A stretch of DNA of 64,000 nucleotides from Phanerochaete sordida (GCA_019973155.2 BPQB01000042.1:62001-126000), one strand, 5' to 3'. Positions 34,452 through 45,055 are shown, numbered from the stretch's first letter. Program-made: numbers and translations. The notes: generated by a model from the sequence alone, not told the origin.

Positions 34452-34648
34452 ATGCGTTTTACCGCCGTCGCTGCCTCTATCCTCGCCTTCGCCGCCGCCA
34501 GCGTTATGGCGTCGCCCAACCCCGCCCCCAACCCCGTCGCAGAGCCGTGAGTCCATTATATTGCCGTACCTCTGCTCTAATTTAACGGCCCCTCTGCAGT
34601 GCGCCCCATCAGACTGTATGCGAGCCTGGCACATGTGGAAGGAAGTAA
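34452..34648 (+). CDS. SSP-D: tiny secreted peptide precursor
   Basis: Exons 34452-34546 and 34600-34648 give 47 residues. The signal peptide is about residues 1-20 (MRFTAVAASILAFAAASVMA). The longest dipeptide run of the set follows, SP-NP-AP-NP-VA-EP-AP, leaving HQTVCEPGTCGRK with cysteines four residues apart and a basic end. The intron is phase 2, with donor agagcc|gtgagt and acceptor ctctgcag. The ending CEPGTC fits the C-x-x-G-(A/S/T)-C pattern of SSP-A and SSP-B, and VAEP before the core is shared with SSP-B and SSP-E. Precursor design is seen in the sequence; processing and function are inferred. Confidence 0.65.
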
Positions 34649-36140
34649 AGGATGTGTGACAGGTAGTACACGTCTCCTGCGTGTTGTCTCCCTCGTGATG
34701 ACTGATATCGTTCGACGCAGGCCTCATTCTAGCAGTACAGTCGATCGCACATTGCATATTACATGCCTTTTTGTGAACTGTATATCCATGCGTTAGGCCA
34801 TGACAGAAAGTAAAGCTGTATATGCATGTAGCGTGCCGTGAACGGTCACGGGCTTTTGTGAGCTTGAACCACAGCCCTTTCCATTCTCAGCGAGAAGTCT
34901 GATGGCAGACAAATGATCCGCCAAGGTCGGAGTCGCCCGCCGCGCCATGAGCCTGCTTGCGCTCTTCCACCGTCGCGGATGCGCTTTCTGAGCGATATTC
35001 TCGAGACTCTGCCTCACAATTTCTGCTGTATTATGATAAAAAGGCGTAGGCGTATAGGCCTCAAGATATCGGCATCATGTATGGGCGGCGTGGACAGTGT
35101 ACGCGGTCCTCTACGCCATAGCCCAGCCTGAGTTCGGGCTGCTTCCTGTCCTCGAGTCGTAGCTGGGGGCGGCATGCCCCCAGAACGGTATGCAACGTGC
35201 GTTTTCTGTTCATGCACTGCATCAGCCTCGGCCCACGCTTATGCAGACATGTCCAGTGCGAGCTCCTCAGTGGCTACCGCGCGTCCGCGATCTGGTGCTT
35301 CGAGGGAGATACGCCCGACACCTACGTGAGCGGATCGCCGCAGGATTGGCCTCACACATGGGCGCTCATGAATCATCAGGATTCCCGACCTCGCAGCCCT
35401 CCGCGCGGACCGCCGCGGGATCGTGTTATGTCCGTACAGACGCACTACGCGCCCTGTGAGCGCGCCCGCGACGACGAACCTGCGCACGGGAAGACGTTTC
35501 GAGTAGGGATCCCGTAACGTTCAGCTGCTGTTGTGCCTGAGCGACACGCCCCGAGACGCTTCTTGTCCTCCCGCGGGAGCCGGCCCTGGGCGCGAGCACC
35601 GTGCATCCCTGAGCGTGCACGCCACCACGGCCGCCCGGCATCTTTGGGCAGGGACTGCCTCTGCTTGCCCTGATCCTTCCTTCAGTCATATCTTGGGCCA
35701 TCAACGTCCGATATCGGCTTCGACTGTGTGGTGCTGCCGTATGGGCTGGGGAGAGCGCCGCGGGTGTTGCATAGTCGCTCGCTCCGAAGGTACGTCAAGG
35801 CTTCGTTTTTCATCATAGTGGTGCTCACTGCTGATTTCGAGTATTTTGCTACTGTAGCTGCTGTCCGTCGCTCCGGACCACTCATCCGACGCATACGGAG
35901 ATGCACGCATCTGCTCCGTACTGGAGCCTGAGGGACCACTGCGCCTCCAGTCAGAGGCCACTCACCTCGTGCAAGGTGCTATGCTCGAGGGTGTACAGCG
36001 GACGCGCCCACTGCGTCAAGCTCTGGGCTGCAGCCGTGGAAATCTCTCCTACCCTGGCCCTCTCGTGCTTCCTGGCGTGAAAGTGTTGGATTGCAATATC
36101 CTGTAACACAGGGACCTCAATGTCCCTTCCCGGCCTCCAG
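34649..36140. other. Intergenic with a duplicated upstream block, no gene seen
   Basis: From about 35240 to the KEP1 promoter the DNA matches about 38240-39190 upstream of KEP2. Frames that are open in one copy are broken in the other, so this is likely non-coding or a decayed gene. Confidence 0.5.
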
Positions 36141-36148
36141 TATAAAGG
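36141..36148 (+). promoter_or_regulatory. TATA box of KEP1
   Basis: tataaagg within ctccagtataaagg, 68 bp before the ATG; same context as KEP2. Confidence 0.65.
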
Positions 36149-36208
36149 ACCTCGCAGCTACGACGGTTTCCTCAGCTCCTAGCAAAGCCCTTTCAACCCA
36201 AACACAAG

Positions 36209-36715
36209 ATGCGCTCCTCCATTCTCTTCTCCGCCGTCCTCGCCCTTCTCGCCACCGGCGCAGCAGCCCAGGGCCTTGCCGAGTCGTCCGTCGGGCCCAT
36301 CGAGGACGGCACCCCCCTTTTCCCCGCCAAACGCTGCACGTACGTCCGCCCGCCAGGCTGCACCGCGCCGTGCGCCCCCTCTGACAGCGTCCCCCATGCA
36401 GTGCGGGCGGGCTGTTCCCTGCGAAGCGCTGCGAGTGCGTCTGCCTCGCTGCATGCGTGTTCCCGAGGGGCTGACGCGTGCTGTTGAGTAGCGTAGACGA
36501 GGAGTTGTATCCGGCCAAGCGTTGCACGTGAGTCTTCGCGCCACGAGCGATGGTTCTGAGACGCTTATGATAGACTGCGTCCGGTGCTCACAGAGCCTCG
36601 TACCCGCCGTCCAAACGCTGCTAGTGAGTACTATGTTCAAGGCTCTTTCGACGAAGCTGACAGCCCTTCGTGCAGCGCGGAGGAGGACGGAGGCTTCCCG
36701 CCCAGGTCTGAGTAG
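36209..36715 (+). CDS. KEP1: secreted Lys-Arg repeat peptide precursor
   Basis: Five exons: 36209-36339, 36402-36434, 36492-36527, 36594-36623 and 36676-36715, giving 89 residues. The signal peptide is about residues 1-20 (MRSSILFSAVLALLATGAAA). A leader ending GTPLFPAKR follows. Each tiny exon then adds one unit ending in Lys-Arg: C-T-AGGLFPA-KR, C-D-VDEELYPA-KR, C-T-ASYPPS-KR, and a last C-Y-AEEDGGFPPRSE. Kex2 in the Golgi would cut after each KR, releasing peptides of 8-14 residues that start with Cys and contain an aromatic-Pro (FP or YP/YPP). All introns are phase 2, so exons can be gained or lost in frame. The longer unspliced frame is not preferred because it breaks the repeat. Paralog of KEP2. 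Fungal precursors of this type include alpha-type pheromones and some cyclic-peptide precursors; which applies is unknown. Confidence 0.75.
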
Positions 36716-37288
36716 GCTCTTCGGGAGCGAAGGAATCCCTTGTGAGCCTCGGTGAGTGTGCTGAAGGACCAGCAGCATTTTGAGCGTCGCTGAATGGTCT
36801 GCAACAGCCATGCGCTTAGACTTGTAGAGGGCATTGTAGTGGTCCTCTGACTGCGAAATACACTGCCGAAAGTTGTCCGTGCGTTCTGTGAGATCGCGAG
36901 GAGCTGATAGCTGTGCTGAGGACCACAGTGATGTCCACGCTCTGCAAAGCTTCGTGGTCGACGCGATTCGCTCTGATGATCGTCGGGCTGACCACCGCCC
37001 CAAGACCCGGGAGCGGCGTCGGCCTCCCGTGTCGGACAACGACCTCATGCAGAACCTTCACCGTGGTCAAAGCGGAAGGGTCGTCAGAGCAATGGCCCGA
37101 TGGCATGCCTGTCATCTGACGGCCTGCATATTGATGGTTGAGCAAGCACATCAGCCGGCCGCGTCGCCGCCTAGTATCCCGCCGTTCCAGCGGCGGATCC
37201 GATCAATGTCTCCACACCCTCGTCGGGGGTCCGAGGTCGACATATGGCGGCGGAGCAGTGCTCGACATGCCAAGAGATTCATTGAAGG
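36716..37288. other. Intergenic, no gene seen
   Basis: KEP1 3' flank to SSP-E promoter; nothing recognised. Confidence 0.5.
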
Positions 37289-37296
37289 TATAAAAG
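37289..37296 (+). promoter_or_regulatory. TATA box of SSP-E
   Basis: tataaaag, 83 bp before the ATG at 37372. Confidence 0.65.
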
Positions 37297-37371
37297 CTGG
37301 ATTGGCCCTGCTGCTGGCTACTCAGCTCCGAGCACCTAAATTTGCTAAACACCTCCAAACCGCGTCCAGTA

Positions 37372-37571
37372 ATGCGTTTCGTTGCTATCTTTGCCTCCGC
37401 TCTTGCTGTTGCTGTGACTAGCGCTATGGCTGCTCCTGTCGCGTACGTCCTAAACGGCTGTGGTGCTTCCAACTCCATCCATAATGACCTGACCGCTGCG
37501 TCTCCTCTAGTGAGCCTGTCAACTGCGTCCCTATCACACACTGTGTCCTCCCGGAGACGTCTGAGGCTTGA
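37372..37571 (+). CDS. SSP-E: tiny secreted peptide precursor
   Basis: Exons 37372-37442 and 37511-37571 give 43 residues. The signal peptide is about residues 1-20 (MRFVAIFASALAVAVTSAMA). A short dipeptide run AP-VA-EP follows, leaving VNCVPITHCVLPETSEA with cysteines five residues apart. The donor gtcgc|gtacgt and acceptor cctctag give a phase-2 intron as in the other SSP genes. It lies between KEP1 and KEP2 and outside the visible duplication, so the SSP and KEP genes are interleaved. An upstream in-frame ATG at 37342 is ignored because the signal peptide starts at 37372, the distance from the TATA box fits, and the other genes start MRF. Confidence 0.62.
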
Positions 37572-39192
37572 TGATTGGTACGCAGCGCACTATCTCGAGG
37601 TGGAACGTAGGTCCCATTCTGATTTCACAGAAGTTCAATATTCAATGCTGTCAGCACATAGCGGTCTACGTGGCAGTACTTGACTACTTATTTGGAGCAG
37701 CCGGTGGGGAGTCCGGCGCAGCATGGATTACTTTAACAGCTTCGCGTTCGGAGCATTCGATGTCCCTAATTGTGTGCTATAGTACAAATTGGTGCTGCAA
37801 TAAGGGGGCACATTGTTATCCACGCAGACTGTTAGTCTCGTCCCCATCCGCACTCGGCGTCGTTCGGGCGGTGCCGAGCGGAGAAGTGCATCGGACATCG
37901 AACAAGCGACTCTGGAGTCTGGACCTCTGGTGCTGAGTTACTACCGTCCCGCCGCGATGGCTTCTGTCATGATCCTGGTGACTACGCTCTCTTAGTTTTA
38001 TTGCGACATTTTCTCAGCTCTGCATCGCATAAATATTTCGATAATATTGAAATAGATGCTTATAGGCTTAAAGCCTCAGAATGTCCGCGTCTCGGATCGC
38101 ACACGGTGTACGACCTCGACGCTGGAGAGCAGTACGGACGACTTGCAACTGTCTTCGTAGGGGACCGCAAGACGAGGGGCGCGCAGCGCGCATTCTTTGC
38201 CCGTAAACCGCTACCACCTATCAATGAACGCCTGTACAGGTATGTCAAAGGCCGGCCCTCCTCGATGGCTGCCGTACAACGCGTCAGCGATCTGGTGTTC
38301 GAGGGAGATACGCCACACATCTACGTGGGCGGATCGTCGCAGAATTAGCCCCACAATGAACCGCTTATGACTCACCAATCACCAGGATCCCGACCTCGCA
38401 GCTCTCCCCGCGGACCGCCCGCGGGATCGTGCTATTCTCGTACAGGCGCACTACGCGTCCTGCTAGTGCATTCGCGTCCACGAACGAGCTGCGCATAGAG
38501 AGACGTTTCGAGCAGGGATCACGTAACATTCAGCTGTGACCGTCTTTGGGCGACGCGCCCTCCGACGCTCCTTGTCCTCCCGCGGGTTTAGGCCCTGGGC
38601 GCGGGCGACCTGCATCCCTGGGTGTGCACACCACCACGGCGGCCCGACATCTATGGGCATGCGCTGCCTCCGGGTGCCGTGATTGTTCCCCTGGCGGTGC
38701 CCTGTGTCATCTTCTTCCGACACCGGCTTCGTCTCCTGGAGAGTGGCGCGATGCTGCGGTATGATCTTGCGAAGCCGTCACCAGTGTAGCCTCGTTGCTG
38801 CAGTTCACCGTACGTTTTAGGGTTAACGGTCGTCTGCAGAAATACTGACTCGAATTAGAAGCTTTCAGCGCGATCCGTATTGCGATCTCCCTTGCTCGCC
38901 GTAGACTATCCATCCGACGCATACGGGGATGCAATCGCATTCTCCATACTGGGGCCTGAGGACTCACTGTGCCCCTAACTAGAGGTCACTCACGATTCAC
39001 CTCGCGTAAAGTGCTATGCTCGAGCGTCCACAGCGAGCGCGTCCCTTGCGTCAAGCTCTGAACTGCTGCGGTGGAGATCTCTCCTACCCTGGCCCTCTCG
39101 CGCGTCCTCATGTGTCCTCGTGCGTCCAGGCGCGAAAGCGTTGAACTGCATCACTGTAACACAGGGTCCTCAACGCCCTTCTCGCTCTCCAG
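37572..39192. other. Intergenic with a duplicated upstream block, no gene seen
   Basis: The right part (from about 38240) is copy 2 of the KEP upstream block. The frame at 38001-38348 is not kept in copy 1. Confidence 0.5.
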
Positions 39193-39201
39193 TATAAAAG
39201 G
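39193..39201 (+). promoter_or_regulatory. TATA box of KEP2
   Basis: tataaaagg within ctccagtataaaagg, 87 bp before the ATG. Confidence 0.65.
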
Positions 39202-39279
39202 CCTTACAGCTGCAGCGGCTACCTCAGCTCCCAGCAAAGCCTTCTCCAGCTCGCAAAGCCCCCTCGACACAAACACAAG

Positions 39280-39694
39280 ATGCGCTTCTCCACCATCTTC
39301 GCCTCCATCCTCGCCCTCGCCGTCACCGGCGCAGTGGCCCAGGGCTCCGCCAAGTTATCCGTCGGGTCCAGCGAGGACGGTCTGTTCCCCGCCAAGCGCT
39401 GCTCGTACGTCCGCCCGCCAGGCTGCGCCGTGCAGCGCACCGTCTCTGACAGTGTCCTCCACGCAGTGACGACGGGCTGTTCCCCGCCAAACGCTGCGCG
39501 TACGTCCGCTCATCAGGCTGCGTCGTGCCATGCACCTTCTCTGATAACGTCCCCCATGCAGTGACGACGGGCTGTTCCCTGCCAAGCGCGGCCTGTACGT
39601 CTACCTGCGCGCATGCACCTTTCAGAGGCACTGACATGTTACGTCTCGCAGCGCCGAGGATGACGGCGGGCTGTTCCCTGCCAGGTCCGAGTGA
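39280..39694 (+). CDS. KEP2: secreted Lys-Arg repeat peptide precursor
   Basis: Four exons: 39280-39404, 39467-39499, 39562-39594 and 39652-39694, giving 77 residues. The signal peptide is about residues 1-20 (MRFSTIFASILALAVTGAVA). A leader ending SSEDGLFPAKR follows. Exon units then give CS-DDGLFPA-KR, CA-DDGLFPA-KR and GL-AEDDGGLFPARSE. Kex2 cleavage after KR would release near-identical nonapeptides CSDDGLFPA and CADDGLFPA plus a longer C-terminal peptide. The units are direct repeats of exon plus intron with a 95 bp period, and all introns are phase 2. The final RSE and stop match KEP1. Repeats here are much more uniform than in KEP1, indicating recent expansion or gene conversion. Confidence 0.78.
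39376..39660 (+). repeat. 95 bp exon-plus-intron tandem repeat
   Basis: The landmark gacgg(t/g)ctgttccc occurs at about 39376, 39471 and 39566, with a fourth diverged copy near 39664. Each period holds a 33 nt exon and a 62 nt intron beginning gtacgtc; the third intron is 57 nt. Confidence 0.8.
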
Positions 39695-41576
39695 GTATCT
39701 CAAGAGCGACATAGGCTATTGCGAATGCCGGTGAGCGCACCGTATTTGCGGTTTTTTGAGCCTTGCTAAATATATGTCATAGCTATGTTCTTGGATTTGT
39801 GGAAGCGGTCACATCACGGTATTTCTCCGAGTGGGAAATATATCAGGATTTCTGTCAGATCGATTGGACTAAAGCGTGCGTGTGTTGAGCATTGAGCGAG
39901 ACGGCGAACTCGTGCATGAGCGTCGCCCGAACCAGCTACAGTAGTAGCTTTCGACTTCTAGGTAGGTTCTTCGTCATGCGAGTAGCGTCGGCAACCGCTA
40001 TTCTTCGTGAGCCGCCGATCTCTTGGCCAAACATGACAGCGACCTGCTTCTCGAAGACGCGCCACCTTCGATTATGATAAATTTCCAAAATATTCATCTG
40101 CGGTCGTATTGGGGCAGCCAAGTCTCTCGCAGCCTAGCTCTTCTTCAAGTTCGAACTTCAGGGCCTTGTCCAATTGCTCCGCGGCCTCAATGGCTTGAAT
40201 TTTCGTCCAGGGTATGCGCTTTTGCCATTTAAATGGATTCATTGTCGTCCTTGTGGATCGTATGCGCCTGATGTAGGTGTGCTTGCGGATGCCAGCGGAA
40301 GGATGTAAACACTAGAGTTTCCATTTGTAGAGGTTCCCGACGCTATCCAGATATGGGTGATGCGCCGTCATGGCCGTAGGCGCGCGTTCAGCTTTTGGCT
40401 GGCGCGCCATCTTTACACTCGTCTCCTTCCATCTTTCGGCACAGCCCTTCGCAGGAGAGAAGATGGAAGCTCTTGCTTGTCTCTGTGCTCGCAAAATTGC
40501 CGACAGATAACACGAGCGATAAAATGCAAACATATTGAGTTTGTAGGTCGCTGACAGCGGTGCGAGCGAGCATAGGACATGCAGTGGGACCTGGAACCTT
40601 GGCAACGCTCGATGGTGTCGTGCTGGGATGCGAAGCATGCAGATCGTGTACCACTCTGCGGGTCAGATATGTCGGAGGGCCCTCCGCTGACACACAGCCC
40701 ATTTGGTTATCACCCGTCGCCTGTGAGTTCTGTCAACTTCTCCAAGGAACCCTCCTGTTGACCTTGCGAGGGTACGACGGTCAGATGAAGCCGTCGTGGA
40801 GAAGAACGCTTGAAGATACCTGGCCCACAGCTATGGTAGCAGGGTGGCGCTGTCATACATGTCTTGTGGTATGCTCGCTCCGTCTTGAGCGGTTCGGTCT
40901 TTACCACACGATAGCGCCAATCCGCCAGTAGACGGGAGAACTCCAAATATCTCGTGTTCGCCATTGGCCACGGAGCTTCCGTACGGCCACGGGCACTCCA
41001 GGATGACGTAGAAGCGTCGACAGTGAGCCTCCATGAAGGCAAATGCTGAACTGCCATCGGATGCCTTCTGTCGTCCGACTCCGGCTGTCCATCGCAGCCG
41101 CAGCGATGGGGGCTGTCTGCGCCTCGAGGTCGGCCACATCTGCCCAGCATCATGATAGCGCAGTGTGCTCAACGAGATTGTGCTGTTGCTCCCAGGTTCG
41201 TTGATGTCTGTTCGCTGCCTGCCTCGCGAGGCAAAGAGCAGAGGCTGGTGCGCCGACGGGCCAAGCATTCGACGTGGCACCGACGGCGCTGTGTGCTCGG
41301 CTGTCGGCTGCTTTACACAGGCTTGGAGGGCGACAGGCACAGCTGCAGATCCGGCGGCGCGCTCCCGGGCTGGAGACGCCGGCGTGTGTGGCGGTGTGTG
41401 GGTTCTCTATCACCATCACCACTAACATGAACGAGTACTTAAGGACCCTAACTCTATTCCGCCCATCCTTCATCTTCCCCCTCCACCACCGCGTTCCTTT
41501 GTCCGCACGTGCCTTTAGAACATCCCGAGACTCGAGAACTCGCAACAAATAGCCTATTTTGTGCCCATTGGTCGCC
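39695..41576. other. Intergenic, no gene seen
   Basis: About 1.9 kb. The longest frames (minus strand 40312-41340) have no domain or credible intron pattern. It includes the promoter of the gene at 41577. Confidence 0.45.
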
Positions 41577-44274
41577 ATGTCGTCTGTGCGTTCTGCAGAC
41601 ACCGAAACTCTTGCAGATGCCACCACAATCGGCGAAAAGGACTACGATGATTCCCAGGATGACGCCTCCACGATAGTCGGCTTTGACAGGAAATCGATCA
41701 AGTCCAAGGACGACTCCGAGGCGAGCTCGCTCATGCTCGCGAAAGCCGACGCGCTCGCCCGCTACGCGACGTTCTCCGGCGAGTCGTCGAGGACACCGCG
41801 GCCGGCCTTATTCCGCGTGATCGGCGGCATCGTCTCGCTGCCCTCGCGTGCAGTCAACTCTATGAGCTCGCTCGCGCACCGCATGCTCGCGCTGTGCAAC
41901 ACGGAGATGCAGGTGCGCGGCGCCGTCCTCGCGAACGCGGCCGTCATCCAGCGGCGTGCGGTGCAGCGCGGGAAGCTCGCAAGGTCGGTGCTTTGTCTGC
42001 GCCGCCGCCACTCTGTGCTGATGCTGTGGCCCTGCAGCACGTCGCGGGGCCTGCTGGCGGACATCGGATCCAAGCAGCGTGCTGCGCGGGACAAGCTCCG
42101 CAGCGTACGAAACACCCTGCAAGACGTCAAGTCGCGGAGGGCGTCTGCACCGGTTGCTACGTATGTCGACCTTCTGTTGTTGCTATGGTCAGTACTTCTT
42201 TGCCCCTCGTGACACATTGGACTGACAGCGACGTCGGTTTTTGCGATACTCGATTGGTCTTTCGCTCTCATAGTGTCGTTCTCCGAGCGCCAGGGGGCAC
42301 GTACAGCGAGACGCTCGTCTGGCGCGTATGGGAGACCCTCACGGAAGAGCTGCTTGGGCGGGACGTGCACCTTATCGCCGAGGCAATGTCCGCAGACGAC
42401 TGTCTGGACGAAGATATTGGTACACTTCTGCGGCATCTAGCTTTGTCCCGTCTCAGCGGATGGTGTGTATATTTTTCTGCTACTCGCTGTCGAGCTCATC
42501 CTCTCATTCCTGGTAGGAAAAAGCAAAGTGCACCGAACTCTTTGGACGCTGGCTCTGTTATGGGTATCGCTCGCTCGGTGGCATTTTCTTCGGAGACATA
42601 CGACGACTACCTTTCATTGAACGAGGCCTTCTTCACCGTTCTCCTCGCGGTCATCGATCGGAGACCAGACGCTGTCCAAGAGGCTTTCAGAGACTACATC
42701 CATCTCGTGTGGTTCAAGTATGTCGCCACGTCAAACTCTTCAGCCTCAGAGATCAGGTTCAATTACGTTCTCGACAACATTGCATATGCGCTGAGCCAAT
42801 CCAACAAACGCCTCGACCCCTCGTTACCACGAGAACCAAGCAGCTTCATCCACTTCCTCACATCTTCTGTGGCATATCACACACACTCAGAGCCATCGGC
42901 AGCTCAAACGTACCTCGACCAGGCAATCGCACACGCTCGGAAGACGCTGTCATGCATCGCAAATGCCTCACGATCTTTGCCAACATGTCCTCCACAAGAC
43001 AACACCGAGCCTGATGCCGAATGCTTCAACACCGACGCCATGTTCGAGCTCCTCCGTGACCACCCTGCGTTTGCACTGAGCGGGCTCGCCCACCCCGCGC
43101 TCCCCGTCCTGCTCTTCGTGGCGGAGCTCGTCGGGCACTCGCCGCGCGCCTGTGCGGCGCTCCTCGACCCCGCGGACGACCGGGGCCCGCGCGGCTTCCT
43201 CGAGTCGCTGCGCATCCTGTGGCTGCGCGGCTTCCTGCTGCCCTGGGACCACGCCTTCGACGCGTGGCGGGGCACCGGCAGCGGGCCGGGGCGCTGGGTG
43301 CCGAAGGAGAAGCGCACGTACGAGCTGCGCCTCGCGACGTGCCTCCTCCTCGCGGGCCTCGCGAAGGCTGCGCACGGCCCCATGCGCGACGGCGACCGCG
43401 AGCCGATGCGCGCGCTCGCCGAGGGCATCTGCGCGCGGCGCAAGGTCGAGGCGTGGTTCTGGGACGCCGCCGCCGCGACGCTGTACTTCGACGCACACTT
43501 CTCCGGGCTCTACCTCCGGAACCAGCGCGCGGTCGTCAAGCCGTCCAGAGAGAAGCAGGCGGAGACAGAGCTCTATGGCCTGTACTCTGTCTCGCTCCAG
43601 CACATGCGGCCCCTGGTCGTGCACCTGGCGCAGCTCGACAGGGTGCCGCCGGCGCTGTGTCCTAGTATGGACGAGGTGCCGTCGGAGCACCTCGTATGGC
43701 TCCTGGAAAACGTGTACGTGCAACAGCATCCCACCGCTTCTGCATAGACTGAACCACTTTGCTCAGCCCTGCTGCGCTCGGCTGCAAGGCGCTCTCCTCG
43801 GTGCTCACCCACTCGCCCGCGTCCGCGGACTGGTCGGTCGCGCTCGAGATCCTCGGGGCGGTCGACTCGCCGAACCAGGCGTACTTCTGCGCCGCGCTGA
43901 GCGAGTTCATGCTGAGCCTGCACTTCGCCGCGGCGCGGGGCGCGCGCGCGCGCACGCCGCGGGCGGCGGCGGCCGTGCGCCCGTACGACGCGGACGCGCC
44001 GCCCGAGGCGCCGCCGCTCTTCATGCCGCACCCCGCGGACCGCCTGCTGATGCTGCTCGCGTCGGCCGTGCGCCGGAACGCGCACATCGGGCTCGCGCTG
44101 CAGCGCGACGCGAACACGCGGCGCCTGCTCGGCCAGCTCCTCGCGGACGTCGAGGCGGGTCGCTTCGACCGGGAGCGCGGCGTCGACGGGCGCAAGCCGC
44201 CGCCGCTCGACACGGAGCAGAAGGAGTGGCGCAGTCGGACGTGTCAGGCGTTGCGGAGGGTCTTGGATAGCTGA
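41577..44274 (+). CDS. Hypothetical large helical protein
   Basis: Exon 1 runs 41577-41983 (MSSVRSADTETLADATTIGE, then a helical region ending RRAVQRGKLA). It is followed by an exon with IGSKQRAARDKLRSVRNTLQ and a long exon carrying TLTEELLGRDVHLIAEAMSA. An intron at about 42464-42519 joins W to KKQSAPNSLDAGSVMG. The main open frame continues to WLLENV, and a final exon begins PAALGCKALSSVLTHSPAS and ends RRVLDS at 44274. Many amphipathic helices (for example SVAYHTHSEPSAAQTYLDQA) suggest an alpha-helical repeat fold, but no named domain is recognised. It could be two genes joined, since the splice connection around 42169-42230 is the weakest link. An alternative start six codons upstream (41559) exists. 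Confidence 0.6.
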
Positions 44275-45055
44275 GGACGCGGAAGATAGACATGCTACGG
44301 CCACTATCCTAGGATTCGCACATCCGCACGGACATCACTTGTACCATGAACACTGCAGTTATACATAATTTATCATTATTGCTCAGAATATGCGCTGCTT
44401 CTATGTTATCACCTCGATGTATGACGCCATGGAACGATTTTGCTGTCTGGGCCTCCAATGTGAGTCTACGAAAGAGGTCGAGATTTGGGTAGGCCCAAGG
44501 AGAAGGGCAAGCACCGCCAGCGGTAGGAGCGCATCCGTCCTCTGCTTCGCCGTCTACGCCGAAACCTGTAACCGCCCTCGCAAACTTCGTGCCGTTTAGG
44601 CGTTGTATTTCTAGCATGTATTTCTTTCACTATACTCTGTTGTGGCCCCTATGTCGTTTGCCTCCTCCGTCCTGGAACGCGCCTCGCGTGTACTCACGTC
44701 TCTCTCCCTCTGGGCTCTCCTTGTCTCGTTACGCGGATGTTTGTCGTTAAACCCCTCCTGTATATTACGGTTGTCTAACCTTATCCGAGCTTGTGCTTCA
44801 AGAGAACCCCTTGCGGACTGACATCATGTACAGTATTATCAGTAGTTTACACGTCCACCATAGGGCCATGCCCTCGAGGACGTAATACAAGGAGTCCAAG
44901 AAAAAACCCTATCCGAAGCACGTACTACATACAATAAATATCATGCAGTTTCCTCCATGTGCAGTGCCCAGCGTCCTAGCCGCCCGCCTTGCTGGCCTTC
45001 CAGTCGTCGAAGTCGTCGGTGTAGGCCGCGCCGTCGTGGTCGGGGCGCCCGGGCG
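44275..45055. other. Intergenic between convergent genes
   Basis: About 780 bp holding two 3' flanks. No gene seen. Confidence 0.5.

Larger units (their letters stand above)
35240..36715 (+). repeat. Segmental duplication copy 1 (contains KEP1)
   Basis: Shares ordered stretches with 38240-39694, such as tctggtg.ttcgagggagatacgcc, gacgtttcgag.agggatc, ttgtcctcccgcggg, accaccacggc and ccactcatccgacgcatacg. It runs through promoter and gene. Direct orientation, about 3 kb apart. Confidence 0.7.
38240..39694 (+). repeat. Segmental duplication copy 2 (contains KEP2)
   Basis: Counterpart of 35240-36715; see that entry. Similarity continues through the TATA box, the cagctcc(c/t)agcaaagcc leader and the ATG. 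Confidence 0.7.

Noticed and set aside
36209..36487. Unspliced reading of KEP1 as a 92-residue Cys-rich protein
   Set aside because: It crosses good donor and acceptor sites and loses the Lys-Arg repeat and common RSE ending that KEP2 also shows when spliced.
38001..38348. Plus-strand frame of 115 codons upstream of KEP2
   Set aside because: The homologous DNA in the other copy (about 35240-35350) does not keep the frame.
39280..39564. Unspliced reading of KEP2
   Set aside because: Same reason as KEP1; the 95 bp period makes sense only with introns removed.
42968..44304. Long opposite-strand frames and an alternative plus frame of over 300 codons at 43152-44270
   Set aside because: Arg/Ala-rich shadows of the GC-rich hypothetical gene; they show no domain and conflict with its exon structure.
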